The notes beneath the pieces are model-generated. The model saw nothing but the letters and a program-made list of their open reading frames with translations, did not search any database and was not told where the DNA came from. The position numbers and the translations under genes were made by a program. This document shows positions 52,214 through 60,926 of a stretch of 64,000 nt of DNA, one piece after another (position 1 is the stretch's first letter; each line of letters starts with the position of its first letter). Source of the DNA: Aliiroseovarius sp. M344 (GTDB lineage: Bacteria > Pseudomonadota > Alphaproteobacteria > Rhodobacterales > Rhodobacteraceae); NCBI RefSeq assembly GCF_025140835.1, contig NZ_CP081153.1, positions 1,054,001-1,118,000 of the forward strand, written 5' to 3'.

Positions 52214-52525
52214 ATGAGGTTCAGGCGCGAACCCCTGTTTTTAGCGCGGCAGAGCTATCGGCGGCGCAGGTTGGAAGACGCTGCGCGGTTGTTGCCGATT
52301 TTGGGTGTTTTTCTGTTTCTCCTGCCTCTTCTGGCAACGGATGCAGGCACCGCCGGTCAGGGTATTTATCTGTTTGCTGCATGGTTTGGACTCATCGTCG
52401 CGACGGCCATGATCGCCCGGGGATTGAACCGCTGGCCAGACTTGTCGCACAACCCGGACAGTGACACCTCTTCGCCCACGCCATCGGAACCTGTGCCAAC
52501 ACCGCAGCGTGAAGGGACGGACTGA
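52214..52525 (+). CDS. Small membrane protein next to transporter-kinase
   Basis: A 103-residue protein with two hydrophobic spans (LLPILGVFLFLLPLLA near 26-42 and IYLFAAWFGLIVATAMIA near 50-67), a basic N-terminus and a polar Pro/Ser tail. I know no function; similar small proteins sit beside solute-symporter genes (for example DUF4212 or YjcH), but this one does not clearly match either. Its TGA overlaps the kinase ATG by one base, suggesting they work as a pair. Confidence 0.75.
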   Translation: MRFRREPLFLARQSYRRRRLEDAARLLPILGVFLFLLPLLATDAGTAGQGIYLFAAWFGLIVATAMIARGLNRWPDLSHNPDSDTSSPTPSEPVPTPQREGTD

Positions 52526-55230
52526 TGCTCAGCTTTAATACGCTGGTGGCGGTTTGTCTTCTTTACGTGATCTTGCTGTTTCTTGTGGCTTTTGGCGCGG
52601 ACAGAAGTGCCGCGCGCAACAAGAACCGCTTTCTGAACTCTCCATTGATATATACGCTATCGCTGTCGGTCTACTGTACGGCATGGACCTTCTATGGTGC
52701 AGTCGGCTATGCGGCGCGGTCCGGGCTTGAATTTGTGACCATCTATCTGGGTCCGACGCTGGTGATGATTGGCTGGTGGTGGTTTCTGCGCAAGCTCGTG
52801 CGAGTCGGGCGTGCGCAGCGCGTGACGTCGATCGCAGATTTGCTGTCCTCCCGATATGGCAAATCGAACCTGCTGGGCGTCATCGTGACGCTGATCGCGG
52901 TGATCGGAACCACGCCCTACATCGCGCTGCAACTGCAATCCGTAACGCTTTCCTTTTCGGTTTTTGCCCGAGATCGGTCGGCAGGGTGGAATGTCCCAGA
53001 TCTGGATGCGACGGCCTTGTGGGTGGCGGGCGGACTGGCCCTTTTCACCATCCTTTTTGGCACCCGTAACCTTGACGTCAACGAACGCCACCACGGCGTC
53101 GTAACCGCCATCGCGGTAGAGGCGGTCGTGAAATTGGTTGCCCTGTTGGCAGTCGGGGTTTTCGTTGTCTGGGGTGTCGGAGGCGGTCCTTCGGGCATTG
53201 CGAAGGCCGTCGACGAGGCGATGCTGGCCGCACCGGACGGAGCATGGACGATAACCGGCGGTCGCTGGGTGGGGCTAACATTTCTGTCCGCCGCTGCTTT
53301 TTTAACCCTGCCGCGTATGTTTCACGTGCTGGTGGTCGAAAACCTGGGCGAGCGGCAACTGGCGGTCGCCTCTTGGGCCTTTCCTACCTATCTTTTTTTG
53401 ATGAGCCTTTTTGTCGTGCCCATTGCCGTTGTCGGGCTTGGTACGCTTCCGGCGGGTGAAAACCCGGATCTGTTCGTTCTGACCATACCTCTGCATTTCG
53501 ACCGGGACGGCCTTGCGATGCTGTCCTTCCTTGGGGGGTTCAGTTCGGCGACCTCAATGGTCATTGTCGCGTCGATCGCACTGGCCACGATGGTATCGAA
53601 CCACATCATCATGCCACTTTGGCTTTCGATCCGACCTGAAGAGGTGACGAAATCCGGTGATGTGCGGCAAGTTCTGTTGGCATCGCGGCGCTTGTCGATC
53701 ATCGGGGTGCTGGTGCTAGGCTACCTTTATTTCCGGATGTCCGGCGGCGGCACGGCACTAGCAGCGATTGGCTTGATCTCGTTTTGCGGTGTTGCACAAG
53801 TTCTTCCCGCCATGGCCGGTGGCCTGTTCTGGCGCGGCGCGTCACGCAATGGCGCAGCAGCCGGTTTGATAACCGGGTTCGCCGTTTGGGCCTATACGCT
53901 GTTTCTTCCCAGCTTCGGAGATGCCGGCTTGATGAGTGCCGCTTTGATCGCTGATGGGCCATTGGGCATCGCGTGGTTGAAACCGCAGGCGCTTTTCGGT
54001 GTCACGGGGCTTGATCCAGTTGTGCATGCGATTTTCTGGTCGACCATTTTGAACAGTTTCGCCTTCATCGGCGTGTCGCTGATGTCTTTTCCCAAACCGT
54101 TAGAGCGATTGCAGGGCGCGCAGTTCGTGAATGTTTTGGAGCAGACGCAATCAACACAAGGTGGCAATTTCCCTTCTGCCGTCGCCGAAGATTTGCTGGT
54201 CATGGCACAGCGCACTTTGGGTTCTGATGCAGCGCAAACTCTCTTTCAGACCCAAGCCAGTACGCAAGGGAAAGAGGGCTACCTGCCGGATACAACGCCC
54301 GATTTTATCGCTCGGTTGGAGCGTGAGCTCTCTGGGTCGGTCGGGGCGGCAACAGCGCATGCGATGATCGCCCAGATCATGGGGGGGACTACAGTGTCAG
54401 CCGATGATTTGATGGCTGTGGCCGACGAAACTCAGCAGATGTTGGTCTATTCTTCCCAGTTGGAGGAAAAACAGAAGGAACTGACTACCACTGCGCGCCA
54501 GCTGTCCGCGGCCAATGACAAGCTGACGCAACTCTCCATTCAAAAAGACGCATTTCTAAGCCAGATCAGCCACGAATTGCGCACACCGATGACGTCGATC
54601 CGCGCCTTTTCCGAAATCCTCCGCGACGGTGGGACCAAGGATGCCGAAGCGGCGGGCCGACACGCGTCGATCATTCATGACGAAGCCGTGCGATTGACGC
54701 GCCTTCTGGATGACCTTCTTGACCTCAGTGTGCTGGAAAACGGTCAGGTGCAATTGTACCCGCAACGCGAGGTGCTGTCGAAGGTACTGGATCGCGCCGT
54801 TGCGGCTACCCAGTCCCTGATTGCGTCTGAAGATCTGCGCATCCACCGTGAACACTCCCGAGAGCAAATCATCATTACGACCGACACTGACCGGCTGGCA
54901 CAGGTGTTCATCAACCTGATTGCCAATGCAGCCAAATACGGGGACGCGAAATTCAAGCGTCTTACTATTCGGGTGGGCGAGCGGGGCGGTGCGTTGCGCA
55001 TTGATTTTGTGGATAATGGATCGGGTATCCCAACCAAGAGTCAGGGCGTAATCTTCGAGAAATTCTCGCGCCTAAGCGATAATGCAGCCGCAGGTGGTGC
55101 CGGGCTTGGACTTGCAATCTGTCGCGAGGTCATGGACAGGTTGGGCGGGTCAATCACCTATCTCCCAGGACAACGCGGTGCCGCGTTTCGGGTTACGTTG
55201 CCGTTGGAAAAAATCCCTCACAGCGCCTGA
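52525..55230 (+). CDS. Sodium/solute symporter-linked sensor histidine kinase (CbrA/CrbS-like)
   Basis: A 901-residue inner-membrane protein. The first 530 residues form a PutP/SLC5-type transporter (about 13 spans, including YTLSLSVYCTAWTFYGAVGYA). After a linker and a coiled coil (about 640-675) comes HisKA with His683 in SQISHELRTP, then HATPase motifs NLIANAAKYG, DNGSGIP and GGAGLGLAIC. No receiver domain is attached, unlike CrbS; the free receiver is encoded upstream. It probably senses a transported carbon source such as an organic acid or amino acid. Confidence 0.92.
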   Translation: MLSFNTLVAVCLLYVILLFLVAFGADRSAARNKNRFLNSPLIYTLSLSVYCTAWTFYGAVGYAARSGLEFVTIYLGPTLVMIGWWWFLRKLVRVGRAQRVTSIADLLSSRYGKSNLLGVIVTLIAVIGTTPYIALQLQSVTLSFSVFARDRSAGWNVPDLDATALWVAGGLALFTILFGTRNLDVNERHHGVVTAIAVEAVVKLVALLAVGVFVVWGVGGGPSGIAKAVDEAMLAAPDGAWTITGGRWVGLTFLSAAAFLTLPRMFHVLVVENLGERQLAVASWAFPTYLFLMSLFVVPIAVVGLGTLPAGENPDLFVLTIPLHFDRDGLAMLSFLGGFSSATSMVIVASIALATMVSNHIIMPLWLSIRPEEVTKSGDVRQVLLASRRLSIIGVLVLGYLYFRMSGGGTALAAIGLISFCGVAQVLPAMAGGLFWRGASRNGAAAGLITGFAVWAYTLFLPSFGDAGLMSAALIADGPLGIAWLKPQALFGVTGLDPVVHAIFWSTILNSFAFIGVSLMSFPKPLERLQGAQFVNVLEQTQSTQGGNFPSAVAEDLLVMAQRTLGSDAAQTLFQTQASTQGKEGYLPDTTPDFIARLERELSGSVGAATAHAMIAQIMGGTTVSADDLMAVADETQQMLVYSSQLEEKQKELTTTARQLSAANDKLTQLSIQKDAFLSQISHELRTPMTSIRAFSEILRDGGTKDAEAAGRHASIIHDEAVRLTRLLDDLLDLSVLENGQVQLYPQREVLSKVLDRAVAATQSLIASEDLRIHREHSREQIIITTDTDRLAQVFINLIANAAKYGDAKFKRLTIRVGERGGALRIDFVDNGSGIPTKSQGVIFEKFSRLSDNAAAGGAGLGLAICREVMDRLGGSITYLPGQRGAAFRVTLPLEKIPHSA

Positions 55231-55294
55231 AAATAAATCAAATGTAAACCTTGTTTTGGCAAGTCTGAGTCTATGCGACCAGAACGGACCAGAC

Positions 55295-56323
55295 ATGGCT
55301 GAGCCCGACAAGATCAGTGCGATCCGTCAAAAGGCGGAGGCGCGCCACCCGCCGCCTGAGATCCCTCCGGCGACAGCGGCACGCGCGCTGCGTGCAGCGC
55401 TTGCCCGCGCCGGTGAGGCGACGGCAGGGCTTGTCTTAACCGCAGACGAGGTTTCAGAAGATCGCGTCGTCTTGTCTGCGCTCGACGGTCAATTTTCGGA
55501 CTCCGACTTATTGGCATTGATCGAAGGTCCAGAAAGCCGATTTGGGCTGCTGGTTGCCGATCCCAATCTGATCGCTGGACTGATTGAGATGCAGACGATC
55601 GGGCGTGTGTTGCCGGCACCGGCCCCACTCCGCGCGGCAACCCGGACTGATGCGGCGATGTGCGCTGACTTCATTGATACTGTTCTGGAGGCGTTGGAGG
55701 CGGAGTTAAGCGCTGCGCAATTGCCGATCGCCGCATTGACCAGCGGGTTTCGGTTTGCCGTTCGACTGGTCGATTACCGTGCTGCAACGATGCTCTTGCC
55801 GGATATACCCTATCGCCGGTTTCAGACGAAACTTGAACTGGGCGGCGGGGGGAAGCGTGGTGCGCTGTCATTACTTTTGCCGTTCGCTGCGGCCAGCCAA
55901 CACTGGCAGGCGGATGGAAAAGCCATCTCCGCGTCAAAACAAGAAGCGCCGGCCATCATTATGGGGGCTCGGGCCGAGTTGAATGCAGTGCTTCACCGTG
56001 TCCACATGGCACTGGATGAATTGACCGCGCTCACCCCTGGTATGACCCTGAACGTGCCACGCGATGCGCTTTGCAACGTTGCGCTTGAGGATATGGCGGG
56101 GCAAGCGCTGACCGCGTGCCGGTTAGGTCAGGCAAAGGGGCAGCGCGCGCTTCGGATCGGTCAGGAAAAGCCGGGCGATGTCATGGCGACACAGGCGACA
56201 GAAACCTCACAAAAAGGCGATACCGGGCCCGGTTTGCCGATGGACGCTGAGCGGTCGCCAAACGCCATTGAGCAACCTGCTTTGACAGCTGAGCAGCCCG
56301 TGGCAGACCCAGCCCCAATCTGA
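55295..56323 (+). CDS. FliM/FliN-family (SpoA-like) protein outside a flagellar cluster
   Basis: A 342-residue protein resembling Roseobacter FliM/FliN-type C-ring proteins: the TAARALRAALARAGEATAGLVLTADEV start, LIEMQTIGRV and TRTDAAMCADFIDTVLEALEAEL in the middle, VPYRRFQTKLELGGGGKRGALSLLLP, and a C-terminal SpoA-like beta region LTALTPGMTLNVPRDALCNVALED. The last 50 residues are a polar tail. No other flagellar gene is in the window. The ATG at 55295 has only a weak upstream purine stretch. Confidence 0.75.
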   Translation: MAEPDKISAIRQKAEARHPPPEIPPATAARALRAALARAGEATAGLVLTADEVSEDRVVLSALDGQFSDSDLLALIEGPESRFGLLVADPNLIAGLIEMQTIGRVLPAPAPLRAATRTDAAMCADFIDTVLEALEAELSAAQLPIAALTSGFRFAVRLVDYRAATMLLPDIPYRRFQTKLELGGGGKRGALSLLLPFAAASQHWQADGKAISASKQEAPAIIMGARAELNAVLHRVHMALDELTALTPGMTLNVPRDALCNVALEDMAGQALTACRLGQAKGQRALRIGQEKPGDVMATQATETSQKGDTGPGLPMDAERSPNAIEQPALTAEQPVADPAPI

Positions 56324-56337
56324 TTGACCTGCATCAA
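56324..56337 (+). promoter_or_regulatory. FNR/FnrL-type box upstream of the DksA-like gene
   Basis: TTGACCTGCATCAA fits the FNR-family consensus TTGAT-N4-ATCAA in nine of ten positions. It is 51 bp before the start of the DksA-like gene and directly after the preceding stop codon, so it most likely serves that gene. Confidence 0.65.
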
Positions 56338-56387
56338 GGTAACGAAGCGTTCTAGGTTCCAATATCGGCCTATGAAGGAGAAACGCT

Positions 56388-56714
56388 ATGGTTGATGTGA
56401 GTAAGTATCGGAGCATTTTGCAGGCGCGCTTGAAAGAGCTGGATGTGCGGTTGCATGAGATCGAAGAAGAGTTGGAAAGTCACAAATCCAAAGATTGGGA
56501 AGAACTGGCAGTCGAACGCGAAGAGGATGAGGTCCTTGAAGGTTTGGGCAACTCCGGGCAAGATGAGATCGTCAAGATCAATGCAGCCTTGGCGCGAATG
56601 GACGAGGGCGAGTTCGGCTTCTGCACCACCTGCGGTGTCGAAGTGTCACCAGAACGCCTTGATGTCGTTCCCCATACGCCGTTCTGCCGCGACTGCGCCG
56701 CTAAACACGCCTGA
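56388..56714 (+). CDS. TraR/DksA-type zinc-finger protein
   Basis: A 108-residue protein with an N-terminal coiled coil (about 5-60, with acidic residues in the turn as in DksA-type proteins entering the RNA polymerase secondary channel) and a C4 zinc finger: Cys79, Cys82, Cys100, Cys103. AAGGAGAAA precedes the ATG. It is shorter than DksA (about 150). Probable role: transcriptional response under low oxygen, given the box upstream; that role is inference. Confidence 0.9.
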   Translation: MVDVSKYRSILQARLKELDVRLHEIEEELESHKSKDWEELAVEREEDEVLEGLGNSGQDEIVKINAALARMDEGEFGFCTTCGVEVSPERLDVVPHTPFCRDCAAKHA

Positions 56715-56775
56715 TGATCGCGCGAAAAAGCGCTCTGCCAACCTAAGCCCATAAACATGACCCATGGAGGATAAA

Positions 56776-56988
56776 ATGGCATTTGAAGAGCTGAAAGCCT
56801 CGATCAGTATGATCCTGGATGAAATCGCCAAAAGACCCGAAGACCGCCATGTGCTGCAAGAGCAGTTGCGTGAGAAGATCTCGGAGCTTGAAAAGACCGG
56901 TCAGCCTGTACCGGAAGACTTTCGAAAATTCGAAGCCGATCTTGAAGAAGATGACGCGGACGATCTGTTCGACAACATGCCGGTCTGA
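56776..56988 (+). CDS. Small acidic protein of unknown function
   Basis: A 70-residue, strongly acidic, helical protein (AFEELKASISMILDEIAKRPEDRHVLQEQL, ending DADDLFDNMPV). No known domain. The ATG at 56776 is supported by a strong GGAGG 5-9 bp upstream. It lies 61 bp after the DksA-like gene, possibly cotranscribed with it. Confidence 0.75.
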   Translation: MAFEELKASISMILDEIAKRPEDRHVLQEQLREKISELEKTGQPVPEDFRKFEADLEEDDADDLFDNMPV

Positions 56989-57154
56989 CGAAATCAAGCT
57001 GCGCCGTGGCGGGAGCCTTTTTTGCTCTATCAAATGTGTCCGGCGCGCAGCATTATCGACCAATTGGTCGGTAATGCTTGAGTTTTCGCCCCTAGGCCAT
57101 TGACAAAAGGCGCTTAAATCTGGCGACTGGATGCAGGCAGGAACGGAGGCGCAA

Positions 57155-59248
57155 ATGACAGCACAGGTTCAATACGACGTCGTCGACGGCGTGGCCCGCA
57201 TCAAGATCTCAAATCCGCCGGTAAATGCGCTGAGTCAGGTCATCCGTGAGGGTTTGCTGGAGGCTTTTGAGCGCGCCGACAATGACGAAAGTGTTGGTGC
57301 CATTGTCCTGTCGGCAGAGGGCAAAACCTTCCCTGCTGGCGCCGATGTGCGCGAATTTGGTCGCCCTCGGGCAGCGCCCATTCTGTCCGATGTCTGCGCC
57401 CGCATTGAGGCCTGCAAAAAGCCAGTGCTGGCCGCCGTTCATGGCCACGCTCTGGGCGGCGGTTTCGAACTTGCTCTGGCCTGCCATTACCGAATAGCTT
57501 TGCAAGGTTCGACGCTGGGATTACCCGAAGTCAATCTGGGTGTCCTGCCCGGCGGTGGTGGCACGCAGCGTGTTCCCCGGATCGTCGGTGCAAATGCAGC
57601 TTTGGATCTCATGATCAGCGGCAAACCTGTTACGGCAGAACGGGCCGCAGAAATGGGTTTGATCGAAAAGGTTATCTACAACAACCTTGATCGGGCTGCG
57701 CTGGCTTCGGCTAAGAACATGATCGCCCAAAAAAGCCCAACGCGCCCGACCCGTGACCGGGAAGAGGGGTTGTCAAATCCGGTTGCCTTCTCGGAGGCGA
57801 TCAGATCTTGGCGCGCGCGCGTCGCGGGAAATTTTGTACCGTCCGTGCGCTGCATCGTGGATTGCGTCGAGGCAGCGCTTCTGTTGCCTTTCGACGCCGG
57901 GATTGCGCTGGAACGCCAATGTTTCGATGACTGCGAAACCGGGGCTGCGGCGACCGCACTGCGTCACGCCTTTTTTGCGGAACGCCGCGCTGCGAAAGTA
58001 CCGGAACTTGACGGGGCCAATGTGCGCGACGTGTCCACGATCGGCGTCGTTGGGGCGGGCACCATGGGCACGGGCATTGCCATCACGTGCCTTGATGCGG
58101 GTTTCCCCGTAACCCTTGTTGAACGTGATGACGAAGGTCTGGCTCGAGGGATCGACCGGATCAAGGACAACTACGAAAAATCCGTCGGCAAAGGACGCAT
58201 TGATCAAGCGGCTGCCGATGACCGTCTATCGCGGCTTCAGGGCACGACGGACATGGAGCGCCTGTCGCAGGTCGATCTGGTGATTGAAGCGGTGTTCGAA
58301 GACGAAGATGTAAAGCGCGGCGTTTTTCAGCAACTGGACAAGGCGATGCGGCCCGGCGCCATTCTTGCAACAAACACGTCCTATCTGGACATTGATGCGC
58401 TGGCTGCAACGATTTCGCGACCCGAGGATGTGGTCGGTTATCACTTCTTTTCCCCCGCACACATAATGAAGCTTCTCGAAATCGTGGTCGGTGAAAAAAC
58501 CCACCGTGATGTGGTGGCCACAGGCTTTTCACTGGCCAAGAAGCTGCGGAAGGTCCCGGTGCGGGCGGGTGTTGCGGATGGATTCATCGGCAATCGCATT
58601 CTGGCGGCCTATCGGTTGGCTGCAGATTTCATGTTGGAAGATGGCGCAAGCCCTGCGCAGATCGACGCTGCTATGCGGGCCTATGGCTTCCCGGTCGGAC
58701 CGTATCAGGTTCTGGACATGGCCGGGCTTGATATCTCGTGGGCGCGCCGAAAGCGTCTTGCCGCAACCCGCGACCCGGAAGATCGCTATGTCGCGATAGG
58801 CGACCGGATGTGCGAAGAAGGCTGGTTTGGGCAAAAAGCGGGCCGGGGCTATTACGTCCACGGCCACGGGCTTGGTCCGGTTGAAAATCAGGAAGCGTTG
58901 GCGATCATTGAAGATGAGCGGCGCAGGAAAGGTATCACTCCGCGCACGTTCTCTGACGACGAGATACAGCAGCGATGCCTGAACGCGATGGCCAATGAAG
59001 GGGCACGTCTGATTGAAGAGGGCGTGGCGCTTCGCCCGTCAGATATCGACGTGGTCTTGTTGTATGGCTATGGGTTCCCACGGTTCCGCGGCGGGCCGAT
59101 GATGGCCGCAGACCAGCGGGGATTGTTGAGCGTACAGAATGCACTGAAATCTTATCAGTCGGAGGAGCCCAAGTTCTGGGCACCATCACCGTTATTTGCT
59201 GATTTGATCAAGAACGGACGCCATTTCAGCGACATGAATGACGACTGA
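57155..59248 (+). CDS. Fatty-acid oxidation multifunctional enzyme (enoyl-CoA hydratase/3-hydroxyacyl-CoA dehydrogenase)
   Basis: A 697-residue FadB/FadJ-like protein. The crotonase half (1-190) shows KTFPAGADVREFG and HGHALGGGFELALACHYRIA, forming the oxyanion hole. The dehydrogenase half has the Rossmann motif VGVVGAGTMGTGIA near residue 295, then NTSYLDIDALA and GYHFFSPAHIMKLLEIV with the catalytic His. CGGAGG precedes the ATG at 57155. It would catalyse two steps of beta-oxidation; the thiolase is not here. Confidence 0.94.
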   Translation: MTAQVQYDVVDGVARIKISNPPVNALSQVIREGLLEAFERADNDESVGAIVLSAEGKTFPAGADVREFGRPRAAPILSDVCARIEACKKPVLAAVHGHALGGGFELALACHYRIALQGSTLGLPEVNLGVLPGGGGTQRVPRIVGANAALDLMISGKPVTAERAAEMGLIEKVIYNNLDRAALASAKNMIAQKSPTRPTRDREEGLSNPVAFSEAIRSWRARVAGNFVPSVRCIVDCVEAALLLPFDAGIALERQCFDDCETGAAATALRHAFFAERRAAKVPELDGANVRDVSTIGVVGAGTMGTGIAITCLDAGFPVTLVERDDEGLARGIDRIKDNYEKSVGKGRIDQAAADDRLSRLQGTTDMERLSQVDLVIEAVFEDEDVKRGVFQQLDKAMRPGAILATNTSYLDIDALAATISRPEDVVGYHFFSPAHIMKLLEIVVGEKTHRDVVATGFSLAKKLRKVPVRAGVADGFIGNRILAAYRLAADFMLEDGASPAQIDAAMRAYGFPVGPYQVLDMAGLDISWARRKRLAATRDPEDRYVAIGDRMCEEGWFGQKAGRGYYVHGHGLGPVENQEALAIIEDERRRKGITPRTFSDDEIQQRCLNAMANEGARLIEEGVALRPSDIDVVLLYGYGFPRFRGGPMMAADQRGLLSVQNALKSYQSEEPKFWAPSPLFADLIKNGRHFSDMNDD

Positions 59249-59282
59249 CCGGGGAAGGCACGACGTGTCCATCGGACCTTTG

Positions 59283-59498
59283 TCAGGACAGCGACACGCC
59301 CAGGATCACGCACATTAAACCAATGACGGACAGAGCCAGCCCGCCCATATTCAGCGCCATCGCCTTTTGGACGCGGGCACGCAGTTCAGCGTCTTCGAGG
59401 TTTTCACGTTTGGCTTTCATGACCTTGAACGCGCTAGCGAGCAATCCGACAAGCCCGACAAACGACAAGATTGCTCCGATGATGATCAGCCATTCCAT
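59283..59498 (-). CDS. Small two-span membrane protein
   Basis: A 71-residue protein with a span at 3-25 (IIIGAILSFVGLVGLLASAF), a charged loop KVMKAKRENLEDAELRARVQKA and a second span at 50-70. It is likely a conserved hypothetical of Rhodobacteraceae. GAAAAGGAGAGCGCC lies just before the ATG. Function unknown. Confidence 0.7.
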   Translation of the reverse strand: MEWLIIIGAILSFVGLVGLLASAFKVMKAKRENLEDAELRARVQKAMALNMGGLALSVIGLMCVILGVSLS

Positions 59499-59642
59499 GG
59501 CGCTCTCCTTTTCTGTGAAGATCGCCTAGCGCGCGAGGGCTACCGGCGCAACCCCCGGCGACACATCGCAAACACACGCATGCGACCCTTGAAGCGGGCG
59601 GGGGGACGGGCTAGTCAGGGGAAACCCGATTAAGAGGATCAC

Positions 59643-59900
59643 ATGGACGATAATCAGGCCGACAACAGCTACCGAGTAACAGCCAATGAACTTCGCCAGT
59701 TCGTCGAGCGCATTGAACGTCTCGATATGGAAAAGAAAGACCTTGCAGATCAGCAGAAAGAGGTCATGGCCGAGGCGAAAGCGCGCGGTTACGACACAAA
59801 GGTGATGCGCAAGGTTATTGCGCTGCGCAAACGCGACAAGGACGATATCGCCGAAGAAGAAGCGGTGCTGGAGATGTATAAAGAAGCGTTGGGCATGTAA
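59643..59900 (+). CDS. gapR: GapR/DUF2312 nucleoid-associated protein
   Basis: An 85-residue coiled-coil protein of DUF2312. ANELRQFVERIERLDMEKKDLADQQKEVMAEAKARGYDTKVMRKVIALRK is the family core. In Caulobacter GapR encircles overtwisted AT-rich DNA as a tetramer and helps gyrase ahead of replication and transcription. AAGAGGATCAC precedes the ATG. Stand-alone gene ended by a strong terminator. Confidence 0.93.
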   Translation: MDDNQADNSYRVTANELRQFVERIERLDMEKKDLADQQKEVMAEAKARGYDTKVMRKVIALRKRDKDDIAEEEAVLEMYKEALGM

Positions 59901-59910
59901 GCTACGCCCA

Positions 59911-59950
59911 CAAAAAACAAAGCCCGCCAGTTCGGCGGGCTTTCGTGTTT
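59911..59950. terminator. Bidirectional terminator between gapR and the sulfotransferase-like gene
   Basis: AAAGCCCGCC (59919-59928) pairs with GGCGGGCTTT (59934-59943), with an A run before and T-rich sequence after, so it can serve both converging genes. Confidence 0.85.
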
Positions 59951-59961
59951 CTGGCACCATT

Positions 59962-60837
59962 TCAGGCGATTAGGAGCGTCACGCCCGGAATGCGTTCGAT
60001 TTCGTCCAGATCATGATCATAGGCATCGGTCAGCTCTTCGATCAGGTCTTCGGTCCACCCCGGAAGGTCAATTTCTTCCTCGATTTCTTCTGTTATCGCG
60101 TACTTCTCCAGAAAAGTTGCGATGACCTGTCTGCGTTGTTCTGGGCTTGAGATAGTAGTCATCGTTAAATACTCTTGCATCTTTTCGAAGCCGTCACTCA
60201 CCATGATTTGCCTTAGGACATCCAGTGCACCATCCAGAGGCATCTTGTCGTCTACGCCTGCAATGTCGTGCATGATTTCAGGCCAAAGAAGCGGCGTATC
60301 TTCGTTGCACCAGACGGTAATCGGCGTGGTGGGGTTGGCCTCGCGAACGGTGTGCAGCATGTCCGACCAACACAGCCCGCGCGGTTCAACTTGCGCGAGC
60401 AGCGCACCTCGGTCGATTTCAGTCGCCTCTTTCAGTATCGCTGGCACGAAAGTTGCCGGATTACGCATTCCAATAAAAAAACTTACGTCGTGATTTGCAA
60501 AAAGGTTACGTAGCCAAAAGGTATTTCGTTCCGCCAGATGATAAAGTTGGTTGTGTTCGATCGACCGGTGCGGAGCGCCCAAGAAGTTTTTGTGCCCAAG
60601 CACCAACCGCTTGGCATCGCTTCTGTCGACGAGGGTATCCAGCAACATGTCTTGTGTTTCATCATCCGCGCGCGCGCCCTGTAGTTTGACCAGAGCATCA
60701 GCCAATAGGCCGCGATACCGCCCAGGGCCGGGCACAGAGACGCCTTCCTTTGCCAGCTGACCGCTGCTTTTTAACAGTGACTTGATCAATTGGTCGTCAT
60801 CCGTGCAATGGGCCCCAAGATGGATAGAAATCTGCAT
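59962..60837 (-). CDS. Sulfotransferase-like protein of unknown function
   Basis: A 291-residue soluble protein. The N-terminus QISIHLGAHCTDDDQLIKSLL has the shape of the sulfotransferase 5'-phosphosulfate loop (usually GAHKTGT-type), but the Lys and Thr are replaced by Cys and Asp. FFIGMRNPATFVPAIL resembles the later 3'-phosphate RNP motif. It may be a sulfotransferase-fold protein that lost PAPS binding. The C-terminal 60 residues are very acidic (ITEEIEEEIDLPGW). Convergent with gapR. Confidence 0.6.
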   Translation of the reverse strand: MQISIHLGAHCTDDDQLIKSLLKSSGQLAKEGVSVPGPGRYRGLLADALVKLQGARADDETQDMLLDTLVDRSDAKRLVLGHKNFLGAPHRSIEHNQLYHLAERNTFWLRNLFANHDVSFFIGMRNPATFVPAILKEATEIDRGALLAQVEPRGLCWSDMLHTVREANPTTPITVWCNEDTPLLWPEIMHDIAGVDDKMPLDGALDVLRQIMVSDGFEKMQEYLTMTTISSPEQRRQVIATFLEKYAITEEIEEEIDLPGWTEDLIEELTDAYDHDLDEIERIPGVTLLIA

Positions 60838-60926
60838 TCAGGTATGACCTTTGTTTCGCTCGACCTCATGAAACATATGGCGGATTTCTGGACAGTTAAA
60901 CCTGTTTCAGGCTAAACGGACAATTG

